From a virus: DNA of 42,805 nucleotides. Below the pieces are notes generated by a model. That model did no database searches, was not told the DNA's origin, and saw nothing but the letters and a program-made list of their open reading frames with translations. Each line of letters starts with the position of its first letter. Position 1 is the stretch's first letter. Shown piece after piece: positions 21,546 to 28,821 of the stretch. Location of the stretch: positions 1 through 42,805 of IMG/VR virus record IMGVR_UViG_3300049794_000013; one strand, written 5' to 3'. Both the position numbers and the translations under genes were made by a program.

Positions 21546-22580
21546 ATGGCCGTCCAAACCGGCTCCGTTACCATGGCGCAGGCGGCGGCTCATTCGAATG
21601 AGCCGCTGGTCCAGACCATCTCGATGAGCCTCGTGGATATGGGCAGCGTGCTCGCCCGTGACATCCCCTTCATTGACAAGCCGACGATTTTTGTCAATGG
21701 CGTCCGCTTTGAAGGTGGCCTCCCCGCCATCACGTGGGCCGCGCTCAACCAGGAAGGTGTGACCGTCAGTACGGCGCCGTCTGCCTTCCAAGAGCAGGTC
21801 TACATACTCAGAAACCAGGTCGATATTGATGAGTTCTTGGCGCGTGACATGACCGCCATTCGCGACGTGCGCGCCACCCAGGTTGAAGTGCTGCTGAAAA
21901 GCATCGCGTTTGATGTGAACGAGAAATTCATCACGAATCGGCACGACACCGGCGACGCCAACGCCTTCGTGGGCTTGCGCCAACGCATTGCTGCCGGCAG
22001 CACCTACGGAGTACGCGCCGAGAATCTGATTAACGGAGGCGGCATAGACCTCTCGCTGACGAACCTCGCTACGACCGCCGGTGCTCCCACCGCCGGCAAC
22101 TTCTTTGAGTTGCTCGATCAACTCCTTTTCAGCGTCGATGCGCCCGACGGGTCCCCGCAGGTCACCATCTACTGTAACGAGGACTTCAAGCGCCGGCTGA
22201 ACCACGCGGTGCGCACGATGGGCACCCAGGGTGGTTTCAATCAGGCGCGGGACATGTACGACCGGGTCGTGGACACCTACAAATCGTGCATCATCCGCGA
22301 CATTGGCCGTAAGCGTGACCAGGTGTCGCGCATCATCACCAACACTGAACTGGCGAACGGTCTGGCCGATACCGGCAACGTCTGTACCTCGATCTACGCC
22401 GTGAACTACAGCGAGGGACACTTCGGCGGCTGGCAGTTCAACCCGCTGGCAGCCGGCGTGCAGAACCTTGGTCGGTTGAACACGGGCGTGCAGTTCAGGA
22501 CGTACGTGTCTTGGGCCGGCGGCCTCATCAACTACAGCACGCGCTCCATCGCGCGTCTGTATGGCATCAAGATGTCGTAG
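21546..22580 (+). CDS. Major capsid protein
   Basis: A 344-aa protein directly after the scaffold gene. It has the length and mixed alpha/beta character of HK97-fold capsids and a typical end (GGWQFNPLAAGVQNLGRLN, then RSIARLYGIKMS). Start ATG 21546 follows GAGGAG at 21532. The N-terminus is not long enough for a built-in delta domain, which fits a separate scaffold. It should form the head shell in many copies, so the hairpin over its ribosome site is notable. Confidence 0.82.
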   Translation: MAVQTGSVTMAQAAAHSNEPLVQTISMSLVDMGSVLARDIPFIDKPTIFVNGVRFEGGLPAITWAALNQEGVTVSTAPSAFQEQVYILRNQVDIDEFLARDMTAIRDVRATQVEVLLKSIAFDVNEKFITNRHDTGDANAFVGLRQRIAAGSTYGVRAENLINGGGIDLSLTNLATTAGAPTAGNFFELLDQLLFSVDAPDGSPQVTIYCNEDFKRRLNHAVRTMGTQGGFNQARDMYDRVVDTYKSCIIRDIGRKRDQVSRIITNTELANGLADTGNVCTSIYAVNYSEGHFGGWQFNPLAAGVQNLGRLNTGVQFRTYVSWAGGLINYSTRSIARLYGIKMS

Positions 22581-22625
22581 GCCGCTTGCTACAAAGAGCA
22601 AGAGAACGCGAAAAGGAGCAAGCAC

Positions 22626-23066
22626 ATGCCTTCTGATCTGCTCAGTCGGACACAACTGTTGTCTGGCTCACTGGCCAACGCGGATACCGTGGCACTGACG
22701 CCGGCGTCCGCCAGTACCACCAGCGGCAGCGCGGTGGACCTGGGCGCGGGTGGCGCGCTACCCGCTGGCTCGCCAATTCCGCTGGTATGCCGCGTCGTCG
22801 TCTTGGATGCACACGAAACGTCGGGCGGCGGCGCGCTCACCTTCACCATTAGCCACAGTTCGGATAACTCGAACTGGGCCGTGTTGGCGGGGTCATCGCG
22901 TGGCTTCAACGACATCATCACACTGTCGGCGTCGGTGCAGACCGCTGAAATCTTCATCGGCTTCTACACCCACCAGCGCTATGTGCGCCTGGACATGGTG
23001 GTCGGCACGACGCCGGTGGGCGCCAGCGTGAAGTTCATCGCTGAGTTCATGCCCAGCTACCCGTAG
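22626..23066 (+). CDS. Beta-rich head protein, possible decoration protein (146 aa)
   Basis: The protein has the strand-turn style of phage head-decoration or Bbp16-like proteins: PIPLVCRVVVLDAHETSGG, SHSSDNSNWAVLAGS, and RYVRLDMVVGTTPVGASVKF. It follows the capsid gene by 45 nt with AAAAGGAG upstream, the classic slot of a decoration protein. A looser relative is at 17532-17999. Confidence 0.62.
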   Translation: MPSDLLSRTQLLSGSLANADTVALTPASASTTSGSAVDLGAGGALPAGSPIPLVCRVVVLDAHETSGGGALTFTISHSSDNSNWAVLAGSSRGFNDIITLSASVQTAEIFIGFYTHQRYVRLDMVVGTTPVGASVKFIAEFMPSYP

Positions 23067-23086
23067 GCAAGCAGAAGGCGGGGCGC

Positions 23087-23198
23087 GTGCCACCGTCCAT
23101 GCTAGACACACTGCGGTCTTCGGCATGGTGGGACAAGTAGGGCGCGCATGAGCGGTGCAGCGGGTGTACAGGGGCGGCTGCTCAATTTGGTGAGGTGA
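23087..23198 (+). other. Short gap with two possible mini-ORFs between head genes
   Basis: This 138-nt gap holds GTG 23087-TAG 23140 (17 codons) and ATG 23148-TGA 23198 (16 codons) in tandem. Neither has a firm ribosome site and no neighbour shares their style. They may be leader peptides or chance frames. No strong hairpin is seen. Confidence 0.2.
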
Positions 23199-23204
23199 CG
23201 TGTT

Positions 23205-23777
23205 ATGCCCGTGCGTTCCACGATGATTGATCTGGTGGTCCGTGTCCGGTCGCTCTATGGTGACCCGGCGGGGCCAAATGCCAAGTTTGACGACCAGACC
23301 ATCCAAGATGCCTTGGACCGGGATCGCACGGACATCATCCTCGGTGAGTATCACGGGCTGGCGGGGCGCTACACGCTTCCTGGCTCGCCGCCAAGTTTCG
23401 CCTGGACCGATTACTACGACCCGCTGGGCTGGGGTGACTGGGAAGCCGACGCGACGCTCTACAACGGCAGTATGACGCTGCTGACGCCACTCACCAGCGA
23501 TTACCTATCGGGGCACTGGACCTTCGCGAATCAGCCGCCGCCGGTCTACATCCAGGGCAAAACCTATGACGTGTACGCGGCGGCACGGGCGATTGTGCTG
23601 CGGTGGATCGGTTTGGAGGCCACCAGCTTCGACTTTAGCGCCATGCGCGGCACGTCGTTTACCGTCTCGCAGAAGCGCGCGGGCTTGAAGATGCTAGCGG
23701 ACGAACTCGCCACCGAGATGCGCGTGCGCAGCGCCAAGCTGGTACGAAGGGACACCGCCGGTGCTTTCGGCTACTGA
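23205..23777 (+). CDS. Head-tail connector/adaptor-like protein (190 aa)
   Basis: The sequence opens with MIDLVVRVRSLYGDP and FDDQTIQDALDRDRTDIILGEY, as do many phage gp6/gp15-like adaptor proteins, and ends with a helix containing QKRAGLKMLADELATEMRVRSAKLV. GGTGAGGTGA precedes ATG 23205. Such proteins sit under the portal and join the tail. The stop is inside the next gene (17-nt overlap). Confidence 0.68.
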   Translation: MPVRSTMIDLVVRVRSLYGDPAGPNAKFDDQTIQDALDRDRTDIILGEYHGLAGRYTLPGSPPSFAWTDYYDPLGWGDWEADATLYNGSMTLLTPLTSDYLSGHWTFANQPPPVYIQGKTYDVYAAARAIVLRWIGLEATSFDFSAMRGTSFTVSQKRAGLKMLADELATEMRVRSAKLVRRDTAGAFGY

Positions 23778-24132
23778 TATCGCGAAGTGCCAGGCGACCA
23801 TGCTCTTGGCAATGGACACGACGCTCGCCATTGACCGCATCACGCCGACGACCAGCGCGTGGGGCACCACGTCTGAGGGCTTTACCACGGTCCAGCAGAA
23901 CGTGCCGTGCATCGTAAATGACCCGAATGACGGCGAGATGAATGAGCAGGGACAATCCGGCATCGTGGGCATCGAGCAGCAGTGGGATATCTGGGTCCCC
24001 AACGGCACCAACGTGCTCACCAATGACCGCGTGACACTCGCCAACGGCACGGTGATGCGGGTGCAGAGCACGCACAACCCGCGCTCAAGCTATTTCATGC
24101 TCGATAGCTTCCTCGCATCGGTAGTGAGGTGA
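23761..24132 (+). CDS. Head-closure/stopper-like protein (123 aa, GTG start)
   Basis: The GTG at 23761 starts within the connector gene. The sequence, with DPNDGEMNEQGQSG and an IWVPNGTNVLTNDRVTLANG segment, fits the SPP1 gp16-like/DUF6093 type of small beta-barrel closure proteins that plug the head. The order connector-closure-tail terminator-tail tube seen here is standard. Confidence rests mostly on position. Confidence 0.6.
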   Translation: MLSATDIAKCQATMLLAMDTTLAIDRITPTTSAWGTTSEGFTTVQQNVPCIVNDPNDGEMNEQGQSGIVGIEQQWDIWVPNGTNVLTNDRVTLANGTVMRVQSTHNPRSSYFMLDSFLASVVR

Positions 24133-24137
24133 GACAT

Positions 24138-24308
24138 ATGAAAAGCAAAGAACCGCGCGTCAAACTCACCGTGACCGGCCAACGGGATACAACGGTGCGC
24201 TTGCCGCAAGTGGCGTACACGGTTGGCTTTCCGCTTTCCGGCTTCACGGTCTATGAAGGCCAGTGGAGTTGGACGAGCAACCCAGCACGTGCTGAAGTGG
24301 TGCGCTGA
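24138..24308 (+). CDS. Short hypothetical protein in the neck region (56 aa)
   Basis: ATG 24138 has GGTGAGA upstream and the TGA overlaps the next ATG at 24308. The protein is basic at the start (KSKEPRVKLTVTGQRDTTVR) with aromatic residues towards the end (VYEGQWSWTSNPARAE). The frame is fully open and the 4-nt overlap is the genome's usual style, so I accept it. Possibly a small neck protein; not recognised. Confidence 0.6.
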   Translation: MKSKEPRVKLTVTGQRDTTVRLPQVAYTVGFPLSGFTVYEGQWSWTSNPARAEVVR

Positions 24309-24733
24309 TGCCTACCGGAGTTGAGGCCGTTGACGGCGTGGCGTGGGCGCTAGCGCAACTCAACGCCGATAGCGCGTTCACCAGCGCCGTGCCGGGTGGC
24401 ATCCATATCGGCGTCGCGCCGCAGGGGACACCAGCGCCGGTGTGCGTGGTGTTCGTCCAGAGCGCGCCTGAATACACGACAGCGTTCATGCAGCATATCT
24501 GGGCGGACGCGACGCTGCTGGTGAAGATATCCGGCCCGCAGGATGTGTTCGCGGCGATCCGCAACGCGGCCATCCGCGCCTACGCCGTGCTGCAACGGCA
24601 CACGGGCAGTAGCTTCGGCTCGCAAGTCGTCTCATGTGTGCTGCAAAGCGCGGTGCCGGTGCCAGAGCCGGCGCTCGTCAACGGCGTCCAGTGGATGAGT
24701 TACGTTCAGTTGTATCGGGTCCTCGTGGCCTAA
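24308..24733 (+). CDS. Tail terminator/completion-like protein (141 aa)
   Basis: GVEAVDGVAWALAQLNADSA at the start, PAPVCVVFVQSAPEYTT, and a late VNGVQWMSYVQLYRVLV pattern suggest a DUF3168/gpU-like fold, which caps the tail tube at the head end. The order before the major tail protein agrees. It starts on the overlap with the small gene. No active site is expected. Confidence 0.65.
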   Translation: MPTGVEAVDGVAWALAQLNADSAFTSAVPGGIHIGVAPQGTPAPVCVVFVQSAPEYTTAFMQHIWADATLLVKISGPQDVFAAIRNAAIRAYAVLQRHTGSSFGSQVVSCVLQSAVPVPEPALVNGVQWMSYVQLYRVLVA

Positions 24734-24745
24734 AGGTCGTGCCGC

Positions 24746-26044
24746 ATGCCAGCGATTGCTAGCATAAACCAGATCGTGCAGCTTGGCGTGGAAAGTGTGA
24801 GCGGCACGCCGCCGGGCGGTGGCTCGAACCGCGTCATGCGCCACCTGACCTACAACGTGGACCCGGACTTCCAGTACCAGATGTATCGCGGGTCCGGTCA
24901 GCGCTTTAACAGCATCCAGACGCTGAAAGCGGAGATGGCGAAGTTTAAGTTGGGCGGGCCAATCAGCTACACCGAATTGGCCTACCCGTATGCAGGCATG
25001 TGGGGCCAGCCGGTGATTACGACGCCGGCCAACGGCGTAGCGGCGCGTCAACTCGCCTTCAACCCCAAACCTTCGGGCGCGCAGGGCGGCGTGACGTACC
25101 AGATTCAGAACGGCGATGCGGTACGCACGCGCCAGTTCAACTACGCGGTCCACACCGGCATTGACCTCACCATCAAGCGCAATGGCGACTCTGTGGTGAG
25201 TGGTGGAGATGGCTTCGCGCAGCAGACGCAGCCGAACGTGACACTCACGGGCGCCCCGACGGCGCAGGCGCAGCTTCCGGCGCCGCCGATTAACTTCAAC
25301 GTCTACCTGGACCAGACCAGCGCCAACATCGGGGTGACACCGTTCACGCAGTGCGTGGAAGCGCAGTTCAAAACGTCGGGGTGGTATGCGCCGCTGTGGT
25401 TCCTGGTGCGCGGCAACGCGTCCTTCGGCACGGTGGTGGATACGCCGCCGGCCACGACGTGCCTGCTCAGGATTATGCCGGATGTGGTCGCAGATAACCT
25501 CTGGGTGCAGGCGCGTTCGGGTTCCACAGTCTATATTCGCCTCGATGCGGTGGGCAACCCCGTCGATAACGCCTATTCGCTCAACGGCAGCGCATCCTAC
25601 AGCGCCGGCACGTTCACGCTCACGTATAAGGGCCAGACCACCACCGCTATCGCCTTCAACGCCAGCGGCACGACGATCCTGGCGGCGCTGAATGCCCTTT
25701 CGACCGTGACGACGCCCTGGACGTGCTCGCAGTCGGGCACGCTGTTCAATACCGCCAACACGTTCGTCCTGACGGCCGCCGGCACGCTCCAAAACGACCC
25801 TAGCCCGCTCACGGCGCAGTTCAGTCTGACAGGTGGCACGCCGGCCATCACGTCGCTGGTGGTGCCGAACAATCTCAGGATCGACATGGCCGCGAAGCTC
25901 GTGCCGCAAGCCTACAACGATGACGGCGGTGGCTGGATTCAAGACTGGCTCTTTGAGTGCGTTATTGACTCCAACTGGACCCTCGCCAACGCAGGGGGCA
26001 CGGCGTTCTACGCGCAGCTCATCAACAGCATGACGACCCTCTAG
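24746..26044 (+). CDS. Major tail (tube) protein with an inserted Ig-like domain (432 aa)
   Basis: The N-terminal 235 residues carry typical tail-tube sequence (SINQIVQLGVESVSGTPP, MYRGSGQRFNSIQTLKAEM) and the end has WIQDWLFECVIDSNWTLANA. About residues 255-380 form an extra domain rich in Ser/Thr and strands (NGSASYSAGTFTLTYKGQTT) that resembles a bacterial Ig-like module inserted into the tube protein. Extra Ig domains on tail-tube proteins project from the tail and may bind the cell surface. The gene lies upstream of the chaperone pair, as expected. Confidence 0.76.
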   Translation: MPAIASINQIVQLGVESVSGTPPGGGSNRVMRHLTYNVDPDFQYQMYRGSGQRFNSIQTLKAEMAKFKLGGPISYTELAYPYAGMWGQPVITTPANGVAARQLAFNPKPSGAQGGVTYQIQNGDAVRTRQFNYAVHTGIDLTIKRNGDSVVSGGDGFAQQTQPNVTLTGAPTAQAQLPAPPINFNVYLDQTSANIGVTPFTQCVEAQFKTSGWYAPLWFLVRGNASFGTVVDTPPATTCLLRIMPDVVADNLWVQARSGSTVYIRLDAVGNPVDNAYSLNGSASYSAGTFTLTYKGQTTTAIAFNASGTTILAALNALSTVTTPWTCSQSGTLFNTANTFVLTAAGTLQNDPSPLTAQFSLTGGTPAITSLVVPNNLRIDMAAKLVPQAYNDDGGGWIQDWLFECVIDSNWTLANAGGTAFYAQLINSMTTL

Positions 26045-26074
26045 TCAGCACAGGCTTAGAAAGCGTTAGAAGCA

Positions 26075-26548
26075 ATGCCTGCCAGCTTGAGCCAACTATC
26101 GAGTAACCGTGCGCGTCTAGAGCGCACCCTAGACGACGGCGAATCCTTCTACGTCGAGTACCGCCCAGCGCAGCTCACCCCGCGCCAGTTGCACCGCATT
26201 CTGGCGTTGCAAAGCCGCGTATGGGAAACGTTGACGCCTGCTGAGCAAGCGGAGGCGGCGGACGTGACGACGCACGTTCTGGCCGAGACGCTCATCGCGA
26301 CGAATCTGACGGACTCGCAGCACCGCTCGATAGTCTGCACGCTGGACGGCTTGCAAGACGTGTCCTACACGGACCAGGCGGCGCTCTTGCAGCTCATCCA
26401 AGAGGACCAGCGCATGGGGGAAGCGACCGGGACCGGGAACTCCGGGGCATCGTCTACGCCCATCTCGGTATCAGCCCCGATGGAGAGCGCATCCCCGCCG
26501 TCGGCGAATGGTACCTCCTCAAAGCGGTTGCCGAATGGCTCCGCATAA
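26075..26548 (+). CDS. Tail assembly chaperone, short form (gpG-like, 157 aa)
   Basis: A helical, charged protein (LERTLDDGESFYVEYRPAQL, TPAEQAEAADVTTHVLAETL, then DQAALLQLIQEDQRM) followed by a Gly/Ser-rich tail from about residue 116. It sits between tail tube and tape measure, the invariant place for G/GT-type chaperones. The tail after residue 116 looks like the out-of-frame remainder after a slip site. It prevents early assembly of the tape measure. Confidence 0.76.
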   Translation: MPASLSQLSSNRARLERTLDDGESFYVEYRPAQLTPRQLHRILALQSRVWETLTPAEQAEAADVTTHVLAETLIATNLTDSQHRSIVCTLDGLQDVSYTDQAALLQLIQEDQRMGEATGTGNSGASSTPISVSAPMESASPPSANGTSSKRLPNGSA

Positions 26549-26691
26549 GTGTACCGGAAACGATAGACCTGCCGCTGTGGTGGCTGGACCACGCTGTAGT
26601 GGCGATTGAAGCGGAAGCGGAAGCGGCGAAAGAACAGCAGCGGCGCGGGACGACGCAGAACGCCATAGACCAGATACACGGCGGACGCTAG
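26075..26691 (+). CDS. Tail assembly chaperone, long GT fusion by -1 frameshift (about 205 aa)
   Basis: Translating the -1 frame beyond GGGGGAA at 26416-26422 gives a well-formed C-terminal domain: RELRGIVYAHLGISPDGERI, GEWYLLKAVAEWLRI and PLWWLDHAVVAIEAEAEAAKE, ending at TAG 26689-26691. It is longer, aromatic and gene-like compared with the Ser/Pro-rich zero-frame tail. The T frame has no start of its own and opens only after the stop at 26242. The fusion would keep residues 1-116 and add about 89. This is the usual G/GT arrangement of siphoviruses. Confidence 0.82.
26416..26422 (+). promoter_or_regulatory. Predicted -1 frameshift slip site GGGGGAA
   Basis: Zero-frame codons here are ATG-GGG-GAA. 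After a one-base slip the GGG tRNA pairs perfectly again with GGG (26416-26418), while the GAA tRNA would rest on GGA with one G-U pair. It is the only homopolymer-like site in the overlap that suits the chaperone frameshift. Confidence 0.65.
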
Positions 26692-26702
26692 GGGGCACAC
26701 AC

Positions 26703-27041
26703 ATGAGCGCGGAAGTCGTGATAATTCGTAACGTGCTGCCCACCATCACCCACCGCTTTCCGGGTGCCGTAGACGCCGTGCTGAGTGCGGGCACCGAGCG
26801 CATGGCCGAGTTCGCCGAGACGCATCATCCCTGGCAGAACCGCACCGGCGAGACGGAGGCCAGCATCCATAGCGAGCAGACCGGCGACCACGAGTTCGCC
26901 TTCATCGGCGGCGGCGCGATGGTGTGGTTAGAGTGGGGCACCATCAATATGCCGCCCTTCCCCACTATGCAACCGGCCTATGACGCGGTAGAGCCGAGTG
27001 TCGAGGATGGCCTCAGCCGCCTCGCAGAAAAGCTTGTGTAA
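26703..27041 (+). CDS. HK97 gp10-like tail-completion protein (112 aa), in an unusual position
   Basis: The sequence HHPWQNRTGETEASIHSE, AMVWLEWGTINMPPFPTMQP and a C-terminal helix match the HK97-gp10/tail-completion family: an aromatic-Asn-Arg-Thr-Gly motif, a Glu-Gly-Thr turn and a Pro-rich segment. In most phages this gene lies before the tail tube; here it is between the chaperones and the tape measure. AGGGGG precedes the ATG. Confidence 0.7.
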   Translation: MSAEVVIIRNVLPTITHRFPGAVDAVLSAGTERMAEFAETHHPWQNRTGETEASIHSEQTGDHEFAFIGGGAMVWLEWGTINMPPFPTMQPAYDAVEPSVEDGLSRLAEKLV

Positions 27042-27044
27042 TTT

Positions 27045-28817
27045 ATGAGTGTGACTGTGCTGGACGCGCTAGTCAAGATGCGGGCTGAGGGCATCGCTGA
27101 TGTCGTGGGGGCGTTTGGCCTCATCGGGCGGGGCGCGGATGACACGGGGCGGCACGTCGGTCTGTTCGGCAGCGCGACTAAGCTGGCCTTCGCCGCAGCG
27201 GGTGCGGCGGCCCTTGCCGGTGTCGTACTGATCGTCAAGTCGCTTGGCGACATGGTACAGGAAGGTATGGCCGCCAATGTCACGATGGCACAGACCACTG
27301 CCGTGCTCACCTCTACCAAGGGTGTCGCAGGTGTCACGGCTGACGCGGTGACGAATCTGGCCGAAAAGTACATGAACCTCGACGGCATCAATGATGACGT
27401 AGTGCGCTCGACGGAAAATCTGTTGCTGACCTTCACCAGCATTAGCAAGGATATCTTCCCGCAAGCCACGCAAGCGGCACTGGATGTGTCCGTGGCCCTC
27501 AACGAAGACCTGAAGAACGCCACCATCCAAGTTGGCAAGGCGCTGCAAGACCCGATAACCGGGCTTACGAACCTGCGGCGCGTCGGTGTGCAGTTTGACC
27601 AGACACAACGCGACCTCATCAAGACCTACATGGAGCACGGCGAGAAGGCCAAGGCGCAGGCGGTGATCCTGGCCGAACTGAACAAGGAGTTTGGGGGCAG
27701 TGCGGCGGCTGCCGGCCAAGCCAATGGTGGCATTAAGATATTGGGCGCGCAATTCGACAATATGAAGCAGACCATCGGGCAAGCCATCGTGGCCGTGCTG
27801 CTCCCGCTGGCCGTCTCGGTCATGCCGCACTTACGCGACGCGATTGGTTGGGTGTCTGATAAGGCGAAGGGGCTGCCGGACCTGTTCAAGCAGATTGGTG
27901 ACTTCCTGCGGCCACTGGGCGATAGCGTGACGCATGTGGACGGCCCGATGCGCAGCTTTGGGCGCGGCGCGCAGGAAGCGTCCGACATCCTCATCAAGCA
28001 TAAGGGCATTCTCTCGCAGGTGGGGGACATGCTGGGCGTGCTGGGTCAGCATCTCAACATTGTCATCCCGATTATCGGGGTTATTCTCGTGGCGGCGTTC
28101 GTGGCGTGGGCCGCGGCCGCCACGGCGGCGGCCATTGCCACGATAGCGGCCACGTGGCCGGTGCTCGCCATCATTGCCGCCATTGCGCTCTTGGCGGCGG
28201 GGCTGGTCTACGCCTACACGCACTGGGGCTGGTTTAAGGCGAGTGTGGATGCCGCGCGGGTGGAAGTGGGCGCCTTCATCGGTGAACTGGGCTGGCTCTT
28301 CGGCAAGCTTGGCGAACTGGCGCACTGGATTGGCGATAACATCATGCCCAAACTCGGCTGGCTGAAGGACCGCCTGGGGGACGTGGCGGGCGCGGTAGGG
28401 CATGCACGTGACGTGTTCGGCACCCTCACCAACAAGTTTGGCGACGTGCGCGGCGCGATTGACTGGCTGATCAGCAAGATTAGGGACCTCATTGGCTGGC
28501 TTGGCAGCATTCACCTGCCGGACCTGGGTGGCTTGCACCTGCCCGGCTTTGCAGCCGGCGGCGTGATGCCCGGCGGCGCGGCCATCGTCGGTGAAGAGGG
28601 GCCAGAGTTGGCGCTGTTCCCGGCGGGCACGCGCATCATCCCCGCTAGTCAGACGGCGGCGCTTATGTCCGGCGGCTCAGGCGGGGGTAGTGGCGGCGGT
28701 GGTGGTGGCGGTGGTGGCGGCGATATCGTGATCCACGCGCACTGGAACATTGACGGTCGGGAAGTCGGGCAAAGCGTGGTACGCGCCGTACGCCTCGCAA
28801 CGGGACAGCGGGTGTGA
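27045..28817 (+). CDS. Tape measure protein (590 aa)
   Basis: The longest helical virion protein before the tip genes. It has early Ala-rich hydrophobic segments (LAFAAAGAAALAGVVLIVKS), a central membrane-like stretch (IPIIGVILVAAFVAWAA, then AIATIAATWPVLAIIAAIAL), and a C-terminal GFAAGGVMPGGAAIVGEEGPELALFPAG typical of tape measures, including the loose Gly tail. Its length would predict a tail near 90 nm at about 1.5 angstrom per residue. It starts 3 nt after the gp10-like gene. Confidence 0.88.
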   Translation: MSVTVLDALVKMRAEGIADVVGAFGLIGRGADDTGRHVGLFGSATKLAFAAAGAAALAGVVLIVKSLGDMVQEGMAANVTMAQTTAVLTSTKGVAGVTADAVTNLAEKYMNLDGINDDVVRSTENLLLTFTSISKDIFPQATQAALDVSVALNEDLKNATIQVGKALQDPITGLTNLRRVGVQFDQTQRDLIKTYMEHGEKAKAQAVILAELNKEFGGSAAAAGQANGGIKILGAQFDNMKQTIGQAIVAVLLPLAVSVMPHLRDAIGWVSDKAKGLPDLFKQIGDFLRPLGDSVTHVDGPMRSFGRGAQEASDILIKHKGILSQVGDMLGVLGQHLNIVIPIIGVILVAAFVAWAAAATAAAIATIAATWPVLAIIAAIALLAAGLVYAYTHWGWFKASVDAARVEVGAFIGELGWLFGKLGELAHWIGDNIMPKLGWLKDRLGDVAGAVGHARDVFGTLTNKFGDVRGAIDWLISKIRDLIGWLGSIHLPDLGGLHLPGFAAGGVMPGGAAIVGEEGPELALFPAGTRIIPASQTAALMSGGSGGGSGGGGGGGGGGDIVIHAHWNIDGREVGQSVVRAVRLATGQRV

Positions 28818-28821
28818 TGCC

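Noticed and set aside
21432-22655. 407-aa minus-strand frame opposite the capsid gene
   Set aside because: Shadow of the major capsid gene; no start context and basic, repetitive composition.
24632-25942. 436-aa minus-strand frame opposite the tail-tube gene
   Set aside because: Arg/His/Val-rich shadow with no ribosome site; the plus strand encodes a credible tail-tube protein in correct gene order.
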